Under the pieces are notes generated by a model. The model was not told the origin of the DNA and made no database searches. It saw only the letters and a program-made list of their open reading frames with translations. The translations under genes were made by a program, and so were the position numbers. From Circinella minor (taxonomy: Eukaryota; Mucoromycota; Mucoromycetes; Mucorales; Lichtheimiaceae): 64,000 bases of DNA. Shown here one piece after another: positions 1 to 12,691 of the stretch; the stretch's first letter is position 1, and every line of letters starts with the position of its first letter. The stretch lies in assembly GCA_016758965.1 (NCBI GenBank), contig JAEPRB010000100.1, positions 62,001 to 126,000 of the forward strand, in the 5' to 3' direction.

Positions 1-1050
1 TAATTATTATTATTATGCATATTCTGTTTAGATTTAATCAAAAGTCATTTGTGCGGGGGGAATTGATTATCGATTGTGTTATTTGTGCAGAAGAAAAGGA
101 ATAAATCATTATATTAATCTGTACATTATCGTTTATAAATCAATTTCATGTTGTGAATTTTATTTATTTGACATGTAAAAAGAGACGTGTAAATATAAAA
201 CTTTAACACATAATAAAATTGGGGTCTTTAGGACCTATGATCTACACACACACACAAACCATCAATAAAAAAAAAATGGAGAACCGAAAAGAACGAAAAA
301 GAAGGAGGAGCAAGTAGAAATGATTTATTTTAATTGGCTATTATTTTTCTATATACGGGATTCTAAACTGATTTTCAATTAATGATCAGACCAGAACCAA
401 TTTTCATATGGTAACGCGACCGGATACAATCGGACAGGACCCCGCAATTAACACGAAAAGAACGACGCGGTTCTATTTTCAGTTTTTTGTTCTCGCTCTC
501 CTAACCCAATTCCCTCCCCCCTACCCTAACTCTCCCCCACTTTAAAAAAAGAAACCGCGGAGGGACGCAGTTAGTCGTTGTTGTACGGTGCGTCCCCCCC
601 ACACAAACACACAACAGACAGCATGATGTGGACAACAAATAAATTTATTCACTTCTTTTAATGCAATATATGATAATTAAAAATAATAATAAATTAGCAG
701 TAATATACAAAAACCAAATGTTTTTATTATGTCTTATGAATAAAAAAAAATTCATATAAGAATATAGACATAATAATAATAAGAACAAGCAAGAGGACCA
801 ACCCAAAAAAAAAAAAGTTGAACTATTCTTGATTATGTGAATCCAACCATACAGAGAGAAGGGGAAGGGGGTCCTTTTTAAACACACTGATCCCGGTACA
901 CCCGAAAAAAAGTCGGAATGGGGTTTTTTTTGGTGAGAGAAAAAACGTACAACATATAAATAACAGGACATAATTAACGTCTCGCTCTTCTTTTCTCTTC
1001 TTTTCTTTTCTCTCACATCTTTTTTTTCTTCTTTACATATATATAAAAAA
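1..1050. other. Upstream region of the aldolase gene, no gene seen
   Basis: AT-rich DNA with no convincing coding exon on either strand. It is the 5' flank of the aldolase gene. A somewhat GC-richer patch at about 400-600 contains C-runs. The last 90 bases before the ATG are rich in T and C (TTTTCTCTTC-type runs), a common leader and promoter feature of strongly expressed fungal genes. Long open frames on the minus strand here are homopolymer-driven shadows. Confidence 0.5.
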
Positions 1051-2776
1051 ATGGGTATTCTCGACGTTGTTCCTGCTGGTGTTGTTACTGGTGATGACAT
1101 GCTTAAGCTCTTCGGCTACGGTATGTATACGAAAAAGTTTTTAATTTAGAAAAATATAAACAGAGTGTGTTGTTACTTTACCAACCTTTACTATCTACCT
1201 CTGTCTCTCTCTCTCTCAATCCCCCCCACACACATATATATATACATATATATAATAAATATAAACATAAACCTAAGGCGACATGTTTGTGTATTTAAAA
1301 CCATGCATATATACTAACTATATTTTAATGATTACTATTTATTTTAAGCCCGTGAGCACAAGTTTGCTATCCCTGCCATTAACTGTACTTCTACCAGGTA
1401 AAAAAAAAAATTGATATATTGTGTTGTTAAATCATTATTAGTTTTCTGTTTTTTTTCGGGGAAGTAAAAAGGTTTATTAACACACAAACGCGTAATTATA
1501 GCACTATTAATGCTGCTTTGGAAGCTGCTCGTGATATCAACTCTCCTATCATTATTCAATTCTCTCAAGGTGGTGCCGCTTTCATTGCTGGTAAGGGTTT
1601 GTCTAACAAGAACCAAGAAGCCTCAATCGTTGGTGCTATCGCTGGTGCTCAAGTAAGTAGTATAATAATATAGTGTATAGTGAGAAGGGATTTGATCTGT
1701 GTTTCGATTTATAATGGATCTGACTAACAATTTATTATTATTTATTTAGTACATTCGTGCCGTAGCCAAGTCTTATGGTATCCCTGTCGTTATTCACTCT
1801 GATCATTGTGCTAAGAAGCTTCTCCCTTGGTTCGATGGTAAATATACAATGAAGATATATATGTAAAAAAAAAAGAGTTTATAAAAAAAAAAGAAGAGTG
1901 AGAGATATACAATAAGGATTGGTATAGAACTAATATAAATAATATATATTTAACTACTAGGTATGTTGGCCGCTGATGAAGAATATTTCAAGGCTCACGG
2001 TGAACCTTTGTTCTCTTCTCACATGTTGGATTTGTCCGAAGAAACCAAGGAAGAAAACATTGAAATCTGCTTAAAGTACTTGAAGCGCATGGCTGCCATC
2101 AACTGTTTCCTCGAGATGGAAATTGGCATTACTGGTGGTGAAGAAGATGGTGTCAACAATGAAGATGTTGACAATGCTGCTCTTTATACTCAACCTGAAG
2201 ATATTTGGGATATTTACAAGGCTTTCTCTGAAGTTACTCCTCTTTTCTCTATTGCTGCCGGTTTCGGTAACGTTCATGGTGTCTATGCTCCTGGTAACGT
2301 CAAGTTGCACCCCGAATTATTGGGTAAGCATCAAGCCTATGTTCGTGAACAATTGGGTGATGCCAACAAGGAAGAAAAGCCTGTTTTCTTTGTCTTCCAT
2401 GGTGGTTCCGGTTCTAACGAAGATGAAATTGCTACTGCTGTTTCCAATGGTGTTATCAAGATGAATGTTGATACTGATACTCAATGGGCTTACTGGGTTG
2501 GTTTGCGTGAATATTATCAAGCCAAGAAGGATTATCTTCAAACTCAAGTTGGTAACCCTGATGGTGAAGGCAAGCCTAACAAGAAGTTCTATGACCCTCG
2601 TGTCTGGATCAGAGTATGTATTTTTTTTTCGTTCATATTATCTAATTCTTTTAAATATATATATATACTCATATTTTTTTATTATTATTATCATGTTTTA
2701 ATAGGAGGCTGAAAAGACCATGGGTGAACGTGTCAAGCAAGCATGCAAGGATCTTGGCAACGTCAGCACTTTGTAA
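1051..2776 (+). CDS. FBA1: Fructose-bisphosphate aldolase, class II (zinc-dependent)
   Basis: Cytosolic glycolytic and gluconeogenic enzyme that splits fructose 1,6-bisphosphate into dihydroxyacetone phosphate and glyceraldehyde 3-phosphate. Six exons: 1051-1120, 1349-1397, 1502-1652, 1750-1837, 1961-2613, 2705-2776. They join in frame to 360 residues, the normal fungal length. The protein starts MGILDVVPAGV and ends near GNVSTL. Zinc-site signatures are present: HSDHC (His109), NVHG (His225), FHGGSGS (His266), with EMEIG near residue 171 carrying the conserved acidic residues. Codons are strongly biased to C-ending forms (AAC, AAG, GTC), unlike the other genes here, which fits high expression. 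The start is the first ATG after a pyrimidine-rich leader and matches the family N-terminus. Family assignment is essentially certain. Confidence 0.97.
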
Positions 2777-4570
2777 ATAAATTTCTTATACCTTTCTAAT
2801 TTTTATAAAACAAATTTTTTTTTCAAAAAAAATTGGGGAAAAAAAAAATACATATTCCCAATTGTACCAAGAGTAAAAATAAAAGAGTTCTTTTTTTTTC
2901 AAATTATGGATGTAAAAGATATGTTGTTGACATGGTTTTTTTTTTTCGTTGAGAGGGCAACCATTTTATATATATATATATACTTTTGGACAGTTGTCAT
3001 ATAATTTTCTCTTCCTTCCCAAATTTATACCTGTTTCACCCGACTTTTTTTTTTTTTGAATGGGGCCAGATTAAGTTTTCTTTATAACGAATTCGGATTT
3101 CTTTTTTTCTCGATCCCAATGAACTTTAATAAATGATTGCATGTAAACAAATGGGTGGTAAACTTATTAGCAAAGTTAACGGATGTTAGATTAGCCGAAC
3201 AATAACAAATATATATAACTCAATATTATTTATGGCACTGTAATTTAATTTTGTATATATATTTTTTTATACTCTTCCTACTTACTAAGTACTTGTCATT
3301 ATTAAACACCGACCATTTTTTTTTTTAGTGTTTTTTTTTTGGGGGGGGGAAGCCAATCCATTTATTAATTCCACCAATAAAATTTTTTGTACAGTAATAA
3401 TATCATCAGTATAATTTTGTGGAAAGCAGTATAGATTATGATCCTCTTAAAAAAGACGTTTTTTTTGTATGTATGTTATATTCTTTCTATATTAGAACAC
3501 TGAGCAAAATATCTTTGAGAGTGGCCTTTACAGTTCTTAGCAGAAACAGTTTTAGCTGCCTCTTGGATATGAGTGGCAGAAGAACCAGCTCCCCAGTTAG
3601 CCAGTCAGTTGAGTGTATGATGACAATAATGTCATAGAAAGTTTCCGCTCTGGTAGGATGCATTTTCACAAGACGGCATTGTTCATCTATCATCTTCTAC
3701 AATAATGGAAGCTACTGTAACCCTTGAATCTTTCATTATCTGTAAGCTCAACAACTTCACCCATAAAAATTATATTTTTAAACGTAAAACGTTGTATTAC
3801 TTATTATGAGTGTAAATCGTTTATATATTGAAATAATAATTGTAAGAAATATAAACTATAATAAACAAAAAAAAAAAAGTCGGTACTTATTTGGTGCTTT
3901 TTCGATTAAATAATGATAGTTGTAATAAACTATGATAAAAAAAAACAGAAGAATGATGTCTGGTTGTCATGAACTATGCATAATTTTAAGGTGACTACTG
4001 TACCGGTAGTTATCTTTATGATTTTTTAGTGCCTTAATAAATTAGATCAAATCGATGAACAAACGACGAGATATAATAACATTATTATTAGATGATAACT
4101 TTTATTACAAATGATTATAAGAAAGAAAGAATAAAAGAAATGATTTTTTTTACTGTGTTAATATATTATCTAAAATTTTACTTGGGAAACATCCAACATT
4201 AACCTTAAAATAACATAAAAAAAAACCATTTTGTAAGTACCTGAAGTTTGATTTACGTAAATATGTGAAGATAACTTAAAAAAATAAAATAAAACGTTCA
4301 CTATTTTATTAATGCAAAAAAAAAAAAAGGTGAATTTAATAGAATCAAGCCTTTTTCAGGTTAAATAAATTAAAGGTCCCTGTTCATCTGCTTACATGTA
4401 TATAACATATCCCAACTTCTTTTTGAAAACAATTCAAAAAATGCAAAAAAAAAAAAAAAAAGTCCGCTACTGTTTTTTTTTGTGTGTGTGTTTGACACAT
4501 TTATAAAAAAAGTGGAACCACCCTTTTATTTTTTAATTTTTACATTACAACAATAATAAAAACACACATA
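2777..4570. other. Intergenic region between aldolase and COQ9
   Basis: AT-rich spacer of about 1.8 kb. The first 300 bases are the aldolase 3' end, with poly-T and AATAAA-like sequences. The only non-random part is a coding-like minus-strand patch at about 3480-3770, listed separately. The rest shows homopolymers and TA repeats only. Confidence 0.5.
3480..3770 (-). pseudogene. Decayed coding-like fragment, unrecognised
   Basis: On the minus strand, pieces in different frames read like protein. They include MGEVVELTDNERF near 3755, VTVASIIVED near 3715, a 68-codon frame from 3693 to 3487 containing TRAETFYDIIVIIHSTDWLT, and an overlapping frame with GSSATHIQEAAKTVSAKNC. No single frame or canonical splicing joins them. 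Composition is less AT-biased than the flanks. It may be a broken host gene or a transposon remnant. I do not recognise the family. Confidence 0.25.
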
Positions 4571-5873
4571 ATGTTGCTACGTACATTAATAACGACAAGT
4601 CGTTTAACAACAACCAAAAATATTTCATTACGATGCATGTCAACGGCTGCCAATAATAATACTACTTTAAAAACGTAATAACGAAAAATAACATAAAAAA
4701 AAAAGGAACCCCACTTTTTTTTATTTTTATTCATTTATGTGTTGTCATTATTATTTATAGTGACCCTGCAAAAGCATTACTTGAAGCAACATTACCTTTT
4801 GTTCCTCAACATGGTTGGACAATGGAAAGTATGGTTCGTGGTGCAAGAGAATTAGGATATCCTTCTGTTGCTCATGGTATATTTGAACATGGTGAAGCAA
4901 GTCTTGTTGACGCGTTCTTAACTAAATGTCGAACAGACCATGTAACTATGATTAAACAGTCCATGATAAAAGAAGCTGAAAAAGCAACTACTACAACAGG
5001 TCAACCTTTACAGTAAGTTTTCATATGTGTGTATATGTTTTCTTCTATTGGTAAGCCAAAGGAAAAATTTGATTACTTATATCCTCTTTTTCTAGAAAAA
5101 AATCGATGGGTGAAAATGTGAGAGATTATACAACTATGCGTCTTGAATTACTTAAACCTTATGCTCATCGATGGCCTGAAGTAAGTTATTATTTAAAAGA
5201 AAAAAAGGAGATATGTTATTTATGATATATTTGTATTTTCACAAAAAAAAGCTTAATATTGGATGGGGTTGGTTTTTTTTTTTTTTTTGATAGGCACTTG
5301 CTATTATGGCTCATCCAGCCAATGTTCCTATGTCATTAAAACATCTTGGAGAACTTGTAGATGATATACTCTATTATTCTGGTGATAGAAGTCCTGATGT
5401 AAGTTACTTGTTTTTTCTTTTTAACTTTTATAAAATTAACATATATATATATATTAATTCTGACATAATTTATATATTAAGTTCAATTGGTATGTGAATC
5501 GGGCCGGTTTAGCTACCGTATATACATCCACTGAATTATTTATGACGCAAGATCGATCTGCTGACTATACTGAAACGTTCCGTTTTTTGAATCGTCGTTT
5601 AGAACAAGTAGCTCAATTAGAAGCTGGTAAAAAAGAAGTAAGTTTTAATGATTGGGAGGGAATAATTTTTAAACCCTAATTTTTTTTTTTATTTTTTTTT
5701 TAGTTAGGTACAATGTTAAATTTTGGTGCAAAAAGTTTTGCTGGTTTACTTGGAATTGTAAGTTGTTAAAAGTTTTTTTTTTTCCGGGGATAAATTGTGA
5801 GAAAAAAACAGAATGAGGATAACTAAAGCATAAGATTTTCAATTTTTTTTTTTAGCGAGGCATTCAATTTTAA
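4571..5873 (+). CDS. COQ9: Ubiquinone biosynthesis protein COQ9
   Basis: Mitochondrial matrix lipid-binding protein needed for the COQ7 hydroxylation step of coenzyme Q synthesis. Seven exons: 4571-4674, 4761-5012, 5096-5180, 5294-5398, 5482-5637, 5704-5757, 5856-5873. They give 257 residues, close to yeast Coq9. The N-terminus MLRTLITTSRLTTTKNISLR is Arg/Thr-rich without acidic residues, as in a mitochondrial presequence. Family hallmarks are HGWTMESMVRGARELGYP, DAFLTKCR, MAHPANVPMSLKHLGELVDDI and FNWYVNRAGLATVYTSTELF, followed by FRFLNRRLEQV and a short hydrophobic C-terminal tail (KSFAGLLGI). The last exon codes only five residues (RGIQF). The PAS-like gene lies convergent downstream. The assignment is firm. 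Confidence 0.95.
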
Positions 5874-5960
5874 ATAATAAAATAAATAATGTTATTATAT
5901 TAGATGTAAAAATATGTTGTGTAAGTTAATATTATATATTGATAGATGTGTGCATGTGCA

Positions 5961-5982
5961 TGTGTGTGTGTGTGTGTGTGTG
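5961..5982. repeat. GT microsatellite
   Basis: Run of TG dinucleotides in the short convergent spacer between COQ9 and the PAS-like gene, flanked by further TGCATG/TGAG variants and a G-run near 6012. Confidence 0.85.
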
Positions 5983-6090
5983 AGTGAGAAGTTTTTCATA
6001 TTATGGTCAGATGGGGGGGGGAGGTTAAGGTGGTGGTGAAAAGGAAAAGAAGGGTGGGGAGGGGATGATTTTACTATTTACAGAAAAAAA

Positions 6091-6801
6091 TTATACAAGT
6101 GTTGGTTTACATAAAGAAGAAGATGTATTACTATGTTCAAGTGCTTGATTCATATATAATGTAATATGTGTCATACATTGATCTAATAATCTATCTACAA
6201 TGGTTTTTGCAAATCCCATATCTTTAATTAATCCAGTCCAAGCTAACATATGAAGCATTTTGTCAGTTAATGCATAAGGAACATTTTTTAATTTATATCC
6301 TGCATGGTCTTGTAATAATTGTACTAATACAACAAGTGCATGTGCCATTATTGTTACTCCGTTCTCTACCGCATGATGTATCCAAGACTGCTTTTCATTA
6401 TCATCAGACAATAATAATGAATTGTTGCTATCATTATGGGTCTTATTATTTGTTGTAGGTTGAATAATAATTTGTAAATGAGGTTCACTTTGAATCACAA
6501 TGAATTCATACCATCGATAAGGTGTATTTAAATGAGTAGCTATTCGTATTTTTAATGAATGATTATTCATATTCTTTTTGTTAGTGTTGTTGTCGTTGTT
6601 GTTAATATGATAATTTATTTTAGATGTAGTAGTTTGTTTATATGCTGTACTTAGACTACTACATAATTGAATTAAATCATCTGTATGAACAAATCGCATT
6701 AATGGTTGACCATGCCATAATTTTCTTGATGGTGTAGTATCAATAATAATTCCATAAGGTGATAGTATTAACATCATAGTATTATTATCATGGTGACGCA
6801 T
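6091..6801 (-). CDS. PAS-fold-like protein, intronless
   Basis: Single exon, 236 residues, starting MRHHDNNTMMLILSPYGII. Residues 10-110 look like a PAS fold: a first strand (LILSPYGIIIDTTPS), the motif GQPLMRFVHTDDLIQL that matches the H-x-D-D-L helix of PAS_3-type domains, an Asn-rich loop, then LKIRIATH, PYRWYEFIVIQ and LQIIIQP strands. Residues 145-220 form an unrecognised helical segment (AHALVVLVQLLQDH and TDKMLHMLAWTGLIKDMGFA). No DNA-binding or kinase domain follows, so it is short for a PAS sensor. It could act as a small partner or ligand-binding protein. The start is the first in-frame ATG. It lacks introns while most neighbours are intron-dense. The domain call is pattern-based. 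Confidence 0.6.
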   Translation of the reverse strand: MRHHDNNTMMLILSPYGIIIDTTPSRKLWHGQPLMRFVHTDDLIQLCSSLSTAYKQTTTSKINYHINNNDNNTNKKNMNNHSLKIRIATHLNTPYRWYEFIVIQSEPHLQIIIQPTTNNKTHNDSNNSLLLSDDNEKQSWIHHAVENGVTIMAHALVVLVQLLQDHAGYKLKNVPYALTDKMLHMLAWTGLIKDMGFAKTIVDRLLDQCMTHITLYMNQALEHSNTSSSLCKPTLV

Positions 6802-7145
6802 TATAATAATTTAATATTTATGAATCAAAAAAAAAAAGGGGGTGGGGAAGAGAGAAAAAGAAAGATGAAAAAAAAAAAAAACACCCAGCCACTTTAATAC
6901 AAACATATTTATACTTTTTGTTTATTTATGTACAACACCCTATGACATGATTTGTGTGGGGAATGATGGTGTCACGTTTACTTTTGAGTGCAAATGGGTA
7001 ATAGTATTTCATTTATAAGCTAAAACATTTTATATATAAAAACAAACTAAACATTGCTACGTAAAAAAAAAAAAAAAAACTAAACGAAATGATAGTTATT
7101 CATACTAAAAGAAAAACTAATACTATTAAGCTATGATTATTATTA
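6802..7145. other. Spacer between two minus-strand genes
   Basis: AT-rich; contains A-runs near 6825-6880 and 7062-7078. It holds the 5' flank of the PAS-like gene and the 3' end of the RRM gene. No gene seen. Confidence 0.5.
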
Positions 7146-10100
7146 TTATGGTTGTTGTTGTTGTTGTTGTTCTGATGCATTTTTGTTATTATTTGTTGTT
7201 GTTGGAGATGGAATAGCCATTTTTTTAGTACTATCAGCACAACCTTTTTTATTCATAGTTGAATCCATGCGTTGTTGTTTGTTATTTTGTTCATTCATTG
7301 GAGAAAGTGGCATTGAAGTAGTATTGCTCGTTCTTGTATATTTGTTATTATTATAATCACCATTTATAAAATGATTCATAGAATGATGATATGGATGATG
7401 AAGTGCAGTAGAAGGAAGATTTGTTTGTAGTTGGTGATACATGGATTGATGATTATGTGGAGAATGACCCTGTTGATGAAGTGGTAAAAGTGGAGGTGGC
7501 ATCATATAATAATAACCACTCGCAGTAGGAAGAATACCATTATTCTTGTTATGATTCATTGATGTTCTTTGCATGGAGGATTGTTTATAATTATTGTAAT
7601 TATCTGAAAATCCATTTGTTTTTCCATTATGATGATGATTATTAAACATATCATTAATAGCATTTGTAGCAAGTGTATCAATAGGTGGTGTTGTTACAGG
7701 TAATGTAGAAGGTGTTGTTGTTGCTGTTGTTGTTGCTGTCGATGAAGAAACAAGAGAAGGAGGACCATTTGTAAGAAGAGGAGTGGAAACAGAATGATAA
7801 CAAGGTCCATAGTAAATACCAGATGTGTAATCATAATGACCTGGAACGAAAATTAAATTGTTTTCAATAGTATTTTGAGCAGAATTGACATTGCCTTCAA
7901 GTAGTGTTGTTCCTGCGTCTATTTTTTAAAAAGTTTTATTCTGTGAACCACCTGATGATGTGAGAGGGGCAAAAAAAAAAAAAAAAAGAGTTTAACTCTA
8001 TACCTTGCATTGAACCGAACATCATTGGTGCTTGTTGTTGATCTTTTGGATTCTATATAATTAATAAAGTCATATGATGTAATATAAGAAAATTAAGTAT
8101 TTACATTCATCTCAGACTCACTCAAAAAAAAAAGGGGGGGGGGAGAGCCTTACCATAACAAGTGGTGGATATATGCTAGGATCATAAATTGTTGGTGTCA
8201 TATAATGTTGTTGATGAGGGTGTCGGTGAGTAACTGGATGATAAAGATGATCTCCTCCAGGTGGTAATTTCATATAACCACGATTCATACCCACATTATG
8301 TAAAGGAGGTAGAGGTGGTGGTGGTGGTATTGTTGATAAAGAAGAAAAATTATTATCAACACATTGTTGTTGTTGTTTTTGATGAATAGCTTTACTTGTT
8401 TTATTATTATTATTTATACTCTTTTGTTGTTGTTGTTGTTGACGTTGCTCATCATTATCAGTTGCAGTCTTTTCATCAGCACGTTGTTGTTGTTGTTGTT
8501 CTTGTTCTTTATCATTTTCTCCATTCATATTCTTTTTATTGTCTGATGACCATGTTGAATCTTTAGAAGAATTTTTATTTTTATTCATTTCATTTTCTTC
8601 TACTTTTAATTTGTTGTTTGACAAAGTAGTAGCAGACATCTTTTTCTTGATATTATTATTCGAAATAAGATATTGATGTTCTGATGCAGGAAATCCTAAA
8701 CCAGGTGGGTGAGGTCGTTCCATTGTTATTCTTCGGTTGAATCCAAAACCGATGGGTGATTCACGTGGTTCACGATAAGACACACGTAATTTTCTGCTAT
8801 GCCATTCAAGACCATTCTATTTTTTATTAAAATAAAAAAAAAAAAAAAGATAAATAATACAGATAAAGTAAATCTTTTTTTTTTCATTTACCTCCATTTG
8901 AATAGCTTTCTTAGCTTCTGTATAATCTTTATATCGAATAAAAGCAAATACACGTTTAAATGGAATAGTTTTACGAATAATACGTAAATCAAGGATAATA
9001 CCATATTTTTTAAAACGTTCTTTAAGATTTTCTTCAATGATATCATCAAATAAATTGCCAATAAATATATTGACACGTTCTTGAGAAAAAGATCGTCCTC
9101 GTCCATTATTATCATTATTATTTCCATTGAAATTTCCAATTGTAAGATCAGATGTACTATGTGTGACTTGTGCATTATGCTTACCCATAGTGGTATCAAG
9201 ATTAGAAGCCCATTCAATGCACCATTTTTGATTCATTTTTGAGAGTGTCTATAAATAATAATAATAGATATAGTTAATAACTAAAAATGATTGTTCTTGT
9301 ATTGACTCAAAGTCAGTATTTTACTTACTAAAAAAGCTTTGACAGCATCATCTCGATAACAATATTTTACAAAGATACATTCACCAACATTATTGCCACT
9401 ATTATTATTCGTTGGTAATGGATAATTATGAAGAACAGTAATATCTTCAATCTTGCCAAATTCAGCTAATTCAATTTGAATTTGCTAATAAAAAAAAAAA
9501 GTTATACTTATTAAGAAAAATGATTATTTTAATTTTATTTTTACGTACGTATTTTTAATTACCTGAAGAATTAATGGAGGACCACAAGATGAAATAGATA
9601 TGGTTCGATTCACACGAGCAGGTTCACAACGAATATTACGACCATCTAATAGAGTGCCAGGTGCTTCAGTAAGAGCAGTATTTGCATCTTGTATACGCTA
9701 ATATTAAATATAAGAAATTAATAGTTGATTAGAGTTAAAAAAAAAAAAAAAGAAAGTAAATGAATACGTATTTCAATTTTATACCTCAAATTGAACAAAA
9801 GCATAAGGACGACCCAACCAATCTTTAAGTACTTTAACATTTAATAAACTTCCCCATTGTTCGAAATGTTTTGTTACAGAAACATTTAATTCTTCATCAT
9901 TCTTTCCTTTTGTTAAACTTTTTTTTTTTAAAGAAAAAAAGAAATGAATTCTTTTTGTTAAAATAGAATAAAGAAAGAAAGAAAGAGAAAAAAAAAACTT
10001 TTAATACCTTGCTACAAAGATACAAGCGGCAGGATTACCACGTTCATTTATTTTATCTTCTTTGAATTGTTCAATATTATTATTATTATTATTATTATTG

Positions 10101-10599
10101 GATTGATAATCCATTATATCAGAAGATATGTCAGCAGTACCTTTTATATAATATATCAGATATATATCTTTATTTAAACAAGTTTTTTTTTTCTTTTTCT
10201 TGACTTACCATTTCCTTTTTTTAATCCATCTTTTACTTCTTCTTGATGTGCAGGATAAGAAAAAGTAGTAACAGTATCAGTAGATGATTGTAATGATTCT
10301 TGACTAGTTAAATCAATCAAGTTATTATCATCTGAATAACTTAAAGATTCATAATTATTTGATACATCTTGCAATGATTGACGAGATAAAGAATAACGTC
10401 GTCGATGGTGTTGATGATTATCCATATTAGAAATAATCAAAAGATCCTCATTATCATTATTATTATTAATAATGGAGGAATTATCATAAGAACCACCTTT
10501 TTTCTTATTATTATTATTTATTTTTTGATGTTGTACCATAGATGGTGATACAGGAACAGAAGAAGAAGATGTAGGTGAGATGACTTGTTGTGGTGTCAT
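7146..10599 (-). CDS. Three-RRM RNA-binding protein, Rim4-like
   Basis: Nine exons on the minus strand: 10599-10209, 10140-10008, 9917-9785, 9697-9563, 9484-9329, 9248-8892, 8816-8154, 8052-8004, 7918-7146. All phases agree and give 929 residues. RRM1 (about 166-245) has the RNP2 CIFVASL and RNP1 RPYAFVQFE, then LLDGRNIRCEPARVNRT. RRM2 (about 258-320) has ECIFVKYC. RRM3 (about 364-445) has VNIFIGNL and RVFAFIRY. The C-terminal half is disordered: poly-Gln, Asn/Lys-rich, Pro-rich and His-rich. The CIFVASL...RIRCE-type RRM1 followed by divergent RRMs resembles fungal Rim4/Mde7-type meiotic RNA-binding proteins; this is from memory of the family, not a search. The ATG follows a TTTAG acceptor-like site, so an intron in the 5' leader (about 10600-10676) is likely. 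It is divergent from the MMS1_N gene. Confidence 0.85.
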
Positions 10600-11442
10600 C
10601 TAAATTTATAAAATGAATAAAACAAAAACGTGTCATTAAATAACAAATAAACTTATTATCATTATCATCTATTACCTTTACTTTTAACTTTTTTTTTTGT
10701 GTCTATGTTCACGCAGTAATAATAATAACAATAAAAAAGAAAAAAAAAAAGAGAGAGAGAGAGAGAACAAATAGCAGTGATAAAAAAAAAAAAAAGAGAA
10801 GAAGAAAGAAAATTTTCAAGTAGAGATGGACTGTTTACTTTCCTTTTTTTTTTAATAGTAGATTGTATACCAATGATTTGATATTTCAAAGTATATAAAA
10901 AAAGAATGAATAATGTTCTTATGACTTTATATATATATTTTACAAGGGTAAAAAAAAAAGAAAGTTTACTTGTATGAAATTATATATTGTTTTATACGAT
11001 CTTACATAAAGACAATAACCTCTTCTATGTTCTATATATATACTATTTATATGTGCCACAAACAAACAAGAAGAACAATATATATTGAGATTGTTCTTTC
11101 CATATTATCATTTTTCAGAAGAAGAGTATGTAGGGGAAGGTATTCTATCAATTAATCAGTAACCTATATAAATTCATTTCAATCAGCTGTTAACTTCACT
11201 ATGATGTAAAAATGGTTTCAGTAGTATACACCAATCAGGTACCAAAATAAAAGTGTGAATAATCAATCAATATTACTTTTATTAATAAGGAACATTGACT
11301 TTAGGTCCTAAATAATCCAAAAAACTGAAATTGGGAGTTTTAAAAAAAGAAAATTTCACTGCATAAACATTTCGCGTCTTTATCTTTTGCCCTCCCCCCC
11401 CCCCTTTTTTTTTTCTCTATAATACACAATTACCTCCATTAT
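10600..11442. promoter_or_regulatory. Divergent promoter region between RRM gene and MMS1_N gene
   Basis: Spacer of 843 bases between two head-to-head genes. It contains A/T runs, a GA repeat near 10751-10767 and a C-run followed by a T-run just upstream of the plus-strand ATG (11394-11414). A minus-strand donor-like site near 10676 and the acceptor-like TTTAG at the RRM ATG suggest an intron in the 5' leader. Open frames here are low complexity and were not called. Confidence 0.45.
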
Positions 11443-12653
11443 ATGTTTGGTTATCAACGATCTGTCAGTTATGGTACTGCCATTGATCGGATACTTTATG
11501 GTTCTTTTATAGAACCTTCGAAATCAAGTGCAGTTTTAGTTAAAGTAATTTATTATTATTTTACTTTTTTTTTTTTTTTTTTTTCAAAAAGGCTTATATA
11601 ATAACCCGACCTCATTCTTTTTTTAATATTATATTATACATAGGGAAATTCATTAGAATTATTAAAATTAACAACTCATCCCGATAATAATAATAATAAT
11701 AATGATACCATTTTAAATTCATGTTTTGAACAACCTGCTTTTGGTACTATTACTGATGCACGTACTTTAAGGTGTCCATTCGGACAGGATGTTTCGGATA
11801 ATGACGATACGACAACAGGAATTACTTTAAACATGTCAGATATGGAATATGAAGAAGATCTAGATCAAGAAGAAGAAGAAGAAGAAGAGGACGAAGAAGA
11901 TTATGATAGTAGCAGTAGTACTAGTAGTACTAGTAGTATTGAAATTCCTTATGGTTTTAAATTACGTGAAGGTCATGCACCTATTGTTGGAAACGATGTT
12001 ATCGTGGCTGTGTCAAATTATGGTAAATTGGTATTTTGGACTGTTACATCTTTGTCAACAAATAATTTAGAAAAAACAGGTCGATTTGAACCATTACTTG
12101 AGGTAAAAAAAGAATTATATTAAGTGTATATATCTATAAAATCAAACACAATACTCAAAAAACATATATATAAAAAGGTGTTTATGGATGAACCAGGTTT
12201 AGAATATAATAAAGTATGTAAAAAATTAGCCATTGATCCGCAGTAAGTTTAATTTTTTTTTAAAAAAAAAAAAAATTCCCAATTATACCCTCCACTATCT
12301 AATTTTTTTTATAATTTATTTTTAGTTCACGAGCCATTGCTGTTGCTTCTTTTCAGGATCGATTTGATATTATGATTTTAAGCGATACAATGTCAAGAAC
12401 TAATTTTAATCCAATTATTGGAGTAAGTAAATTTCTTTTATAGATGAATATGTATATACTATGTTGAATTAATATATATATATATATGTTTAATAGATGG
12501 GTAGTGTAGAAGAAGAAGGAATTATTTGGCATATGGAATTTTTACATACTGAAACTACTTCACGTGATCGATTACTTTTAGCATTGGTAGTTTATAGGTA
12601 AATTATAATAATATATATATATTTAGAATTCAATTCTTAAAATAATTCGTATG

Positions 12654-12691
<38 letters not shown>

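Noticed and set aside
645..1616. Minus-strand open frames over the aldolase 5' region
   Set aside because: They run through poly-A/T tracts or antisense to aldolase exons and give Phe/Leu/Lys-rich nonsense; the plus-strand exons explain the region.
2071..2701. Other-frame open frames inside aldolase exon 5
   Set aside because: Shadows of the biased aldolase codons in other frames; no independent support.
10665..10889. Minus frame upstream of the Rim4-like gene as a first coding exon
   Set aside because: A donor-like site exists, but the peptide is Phe/Leu/Tyr low complexity; more likely 5' leader with an intron.
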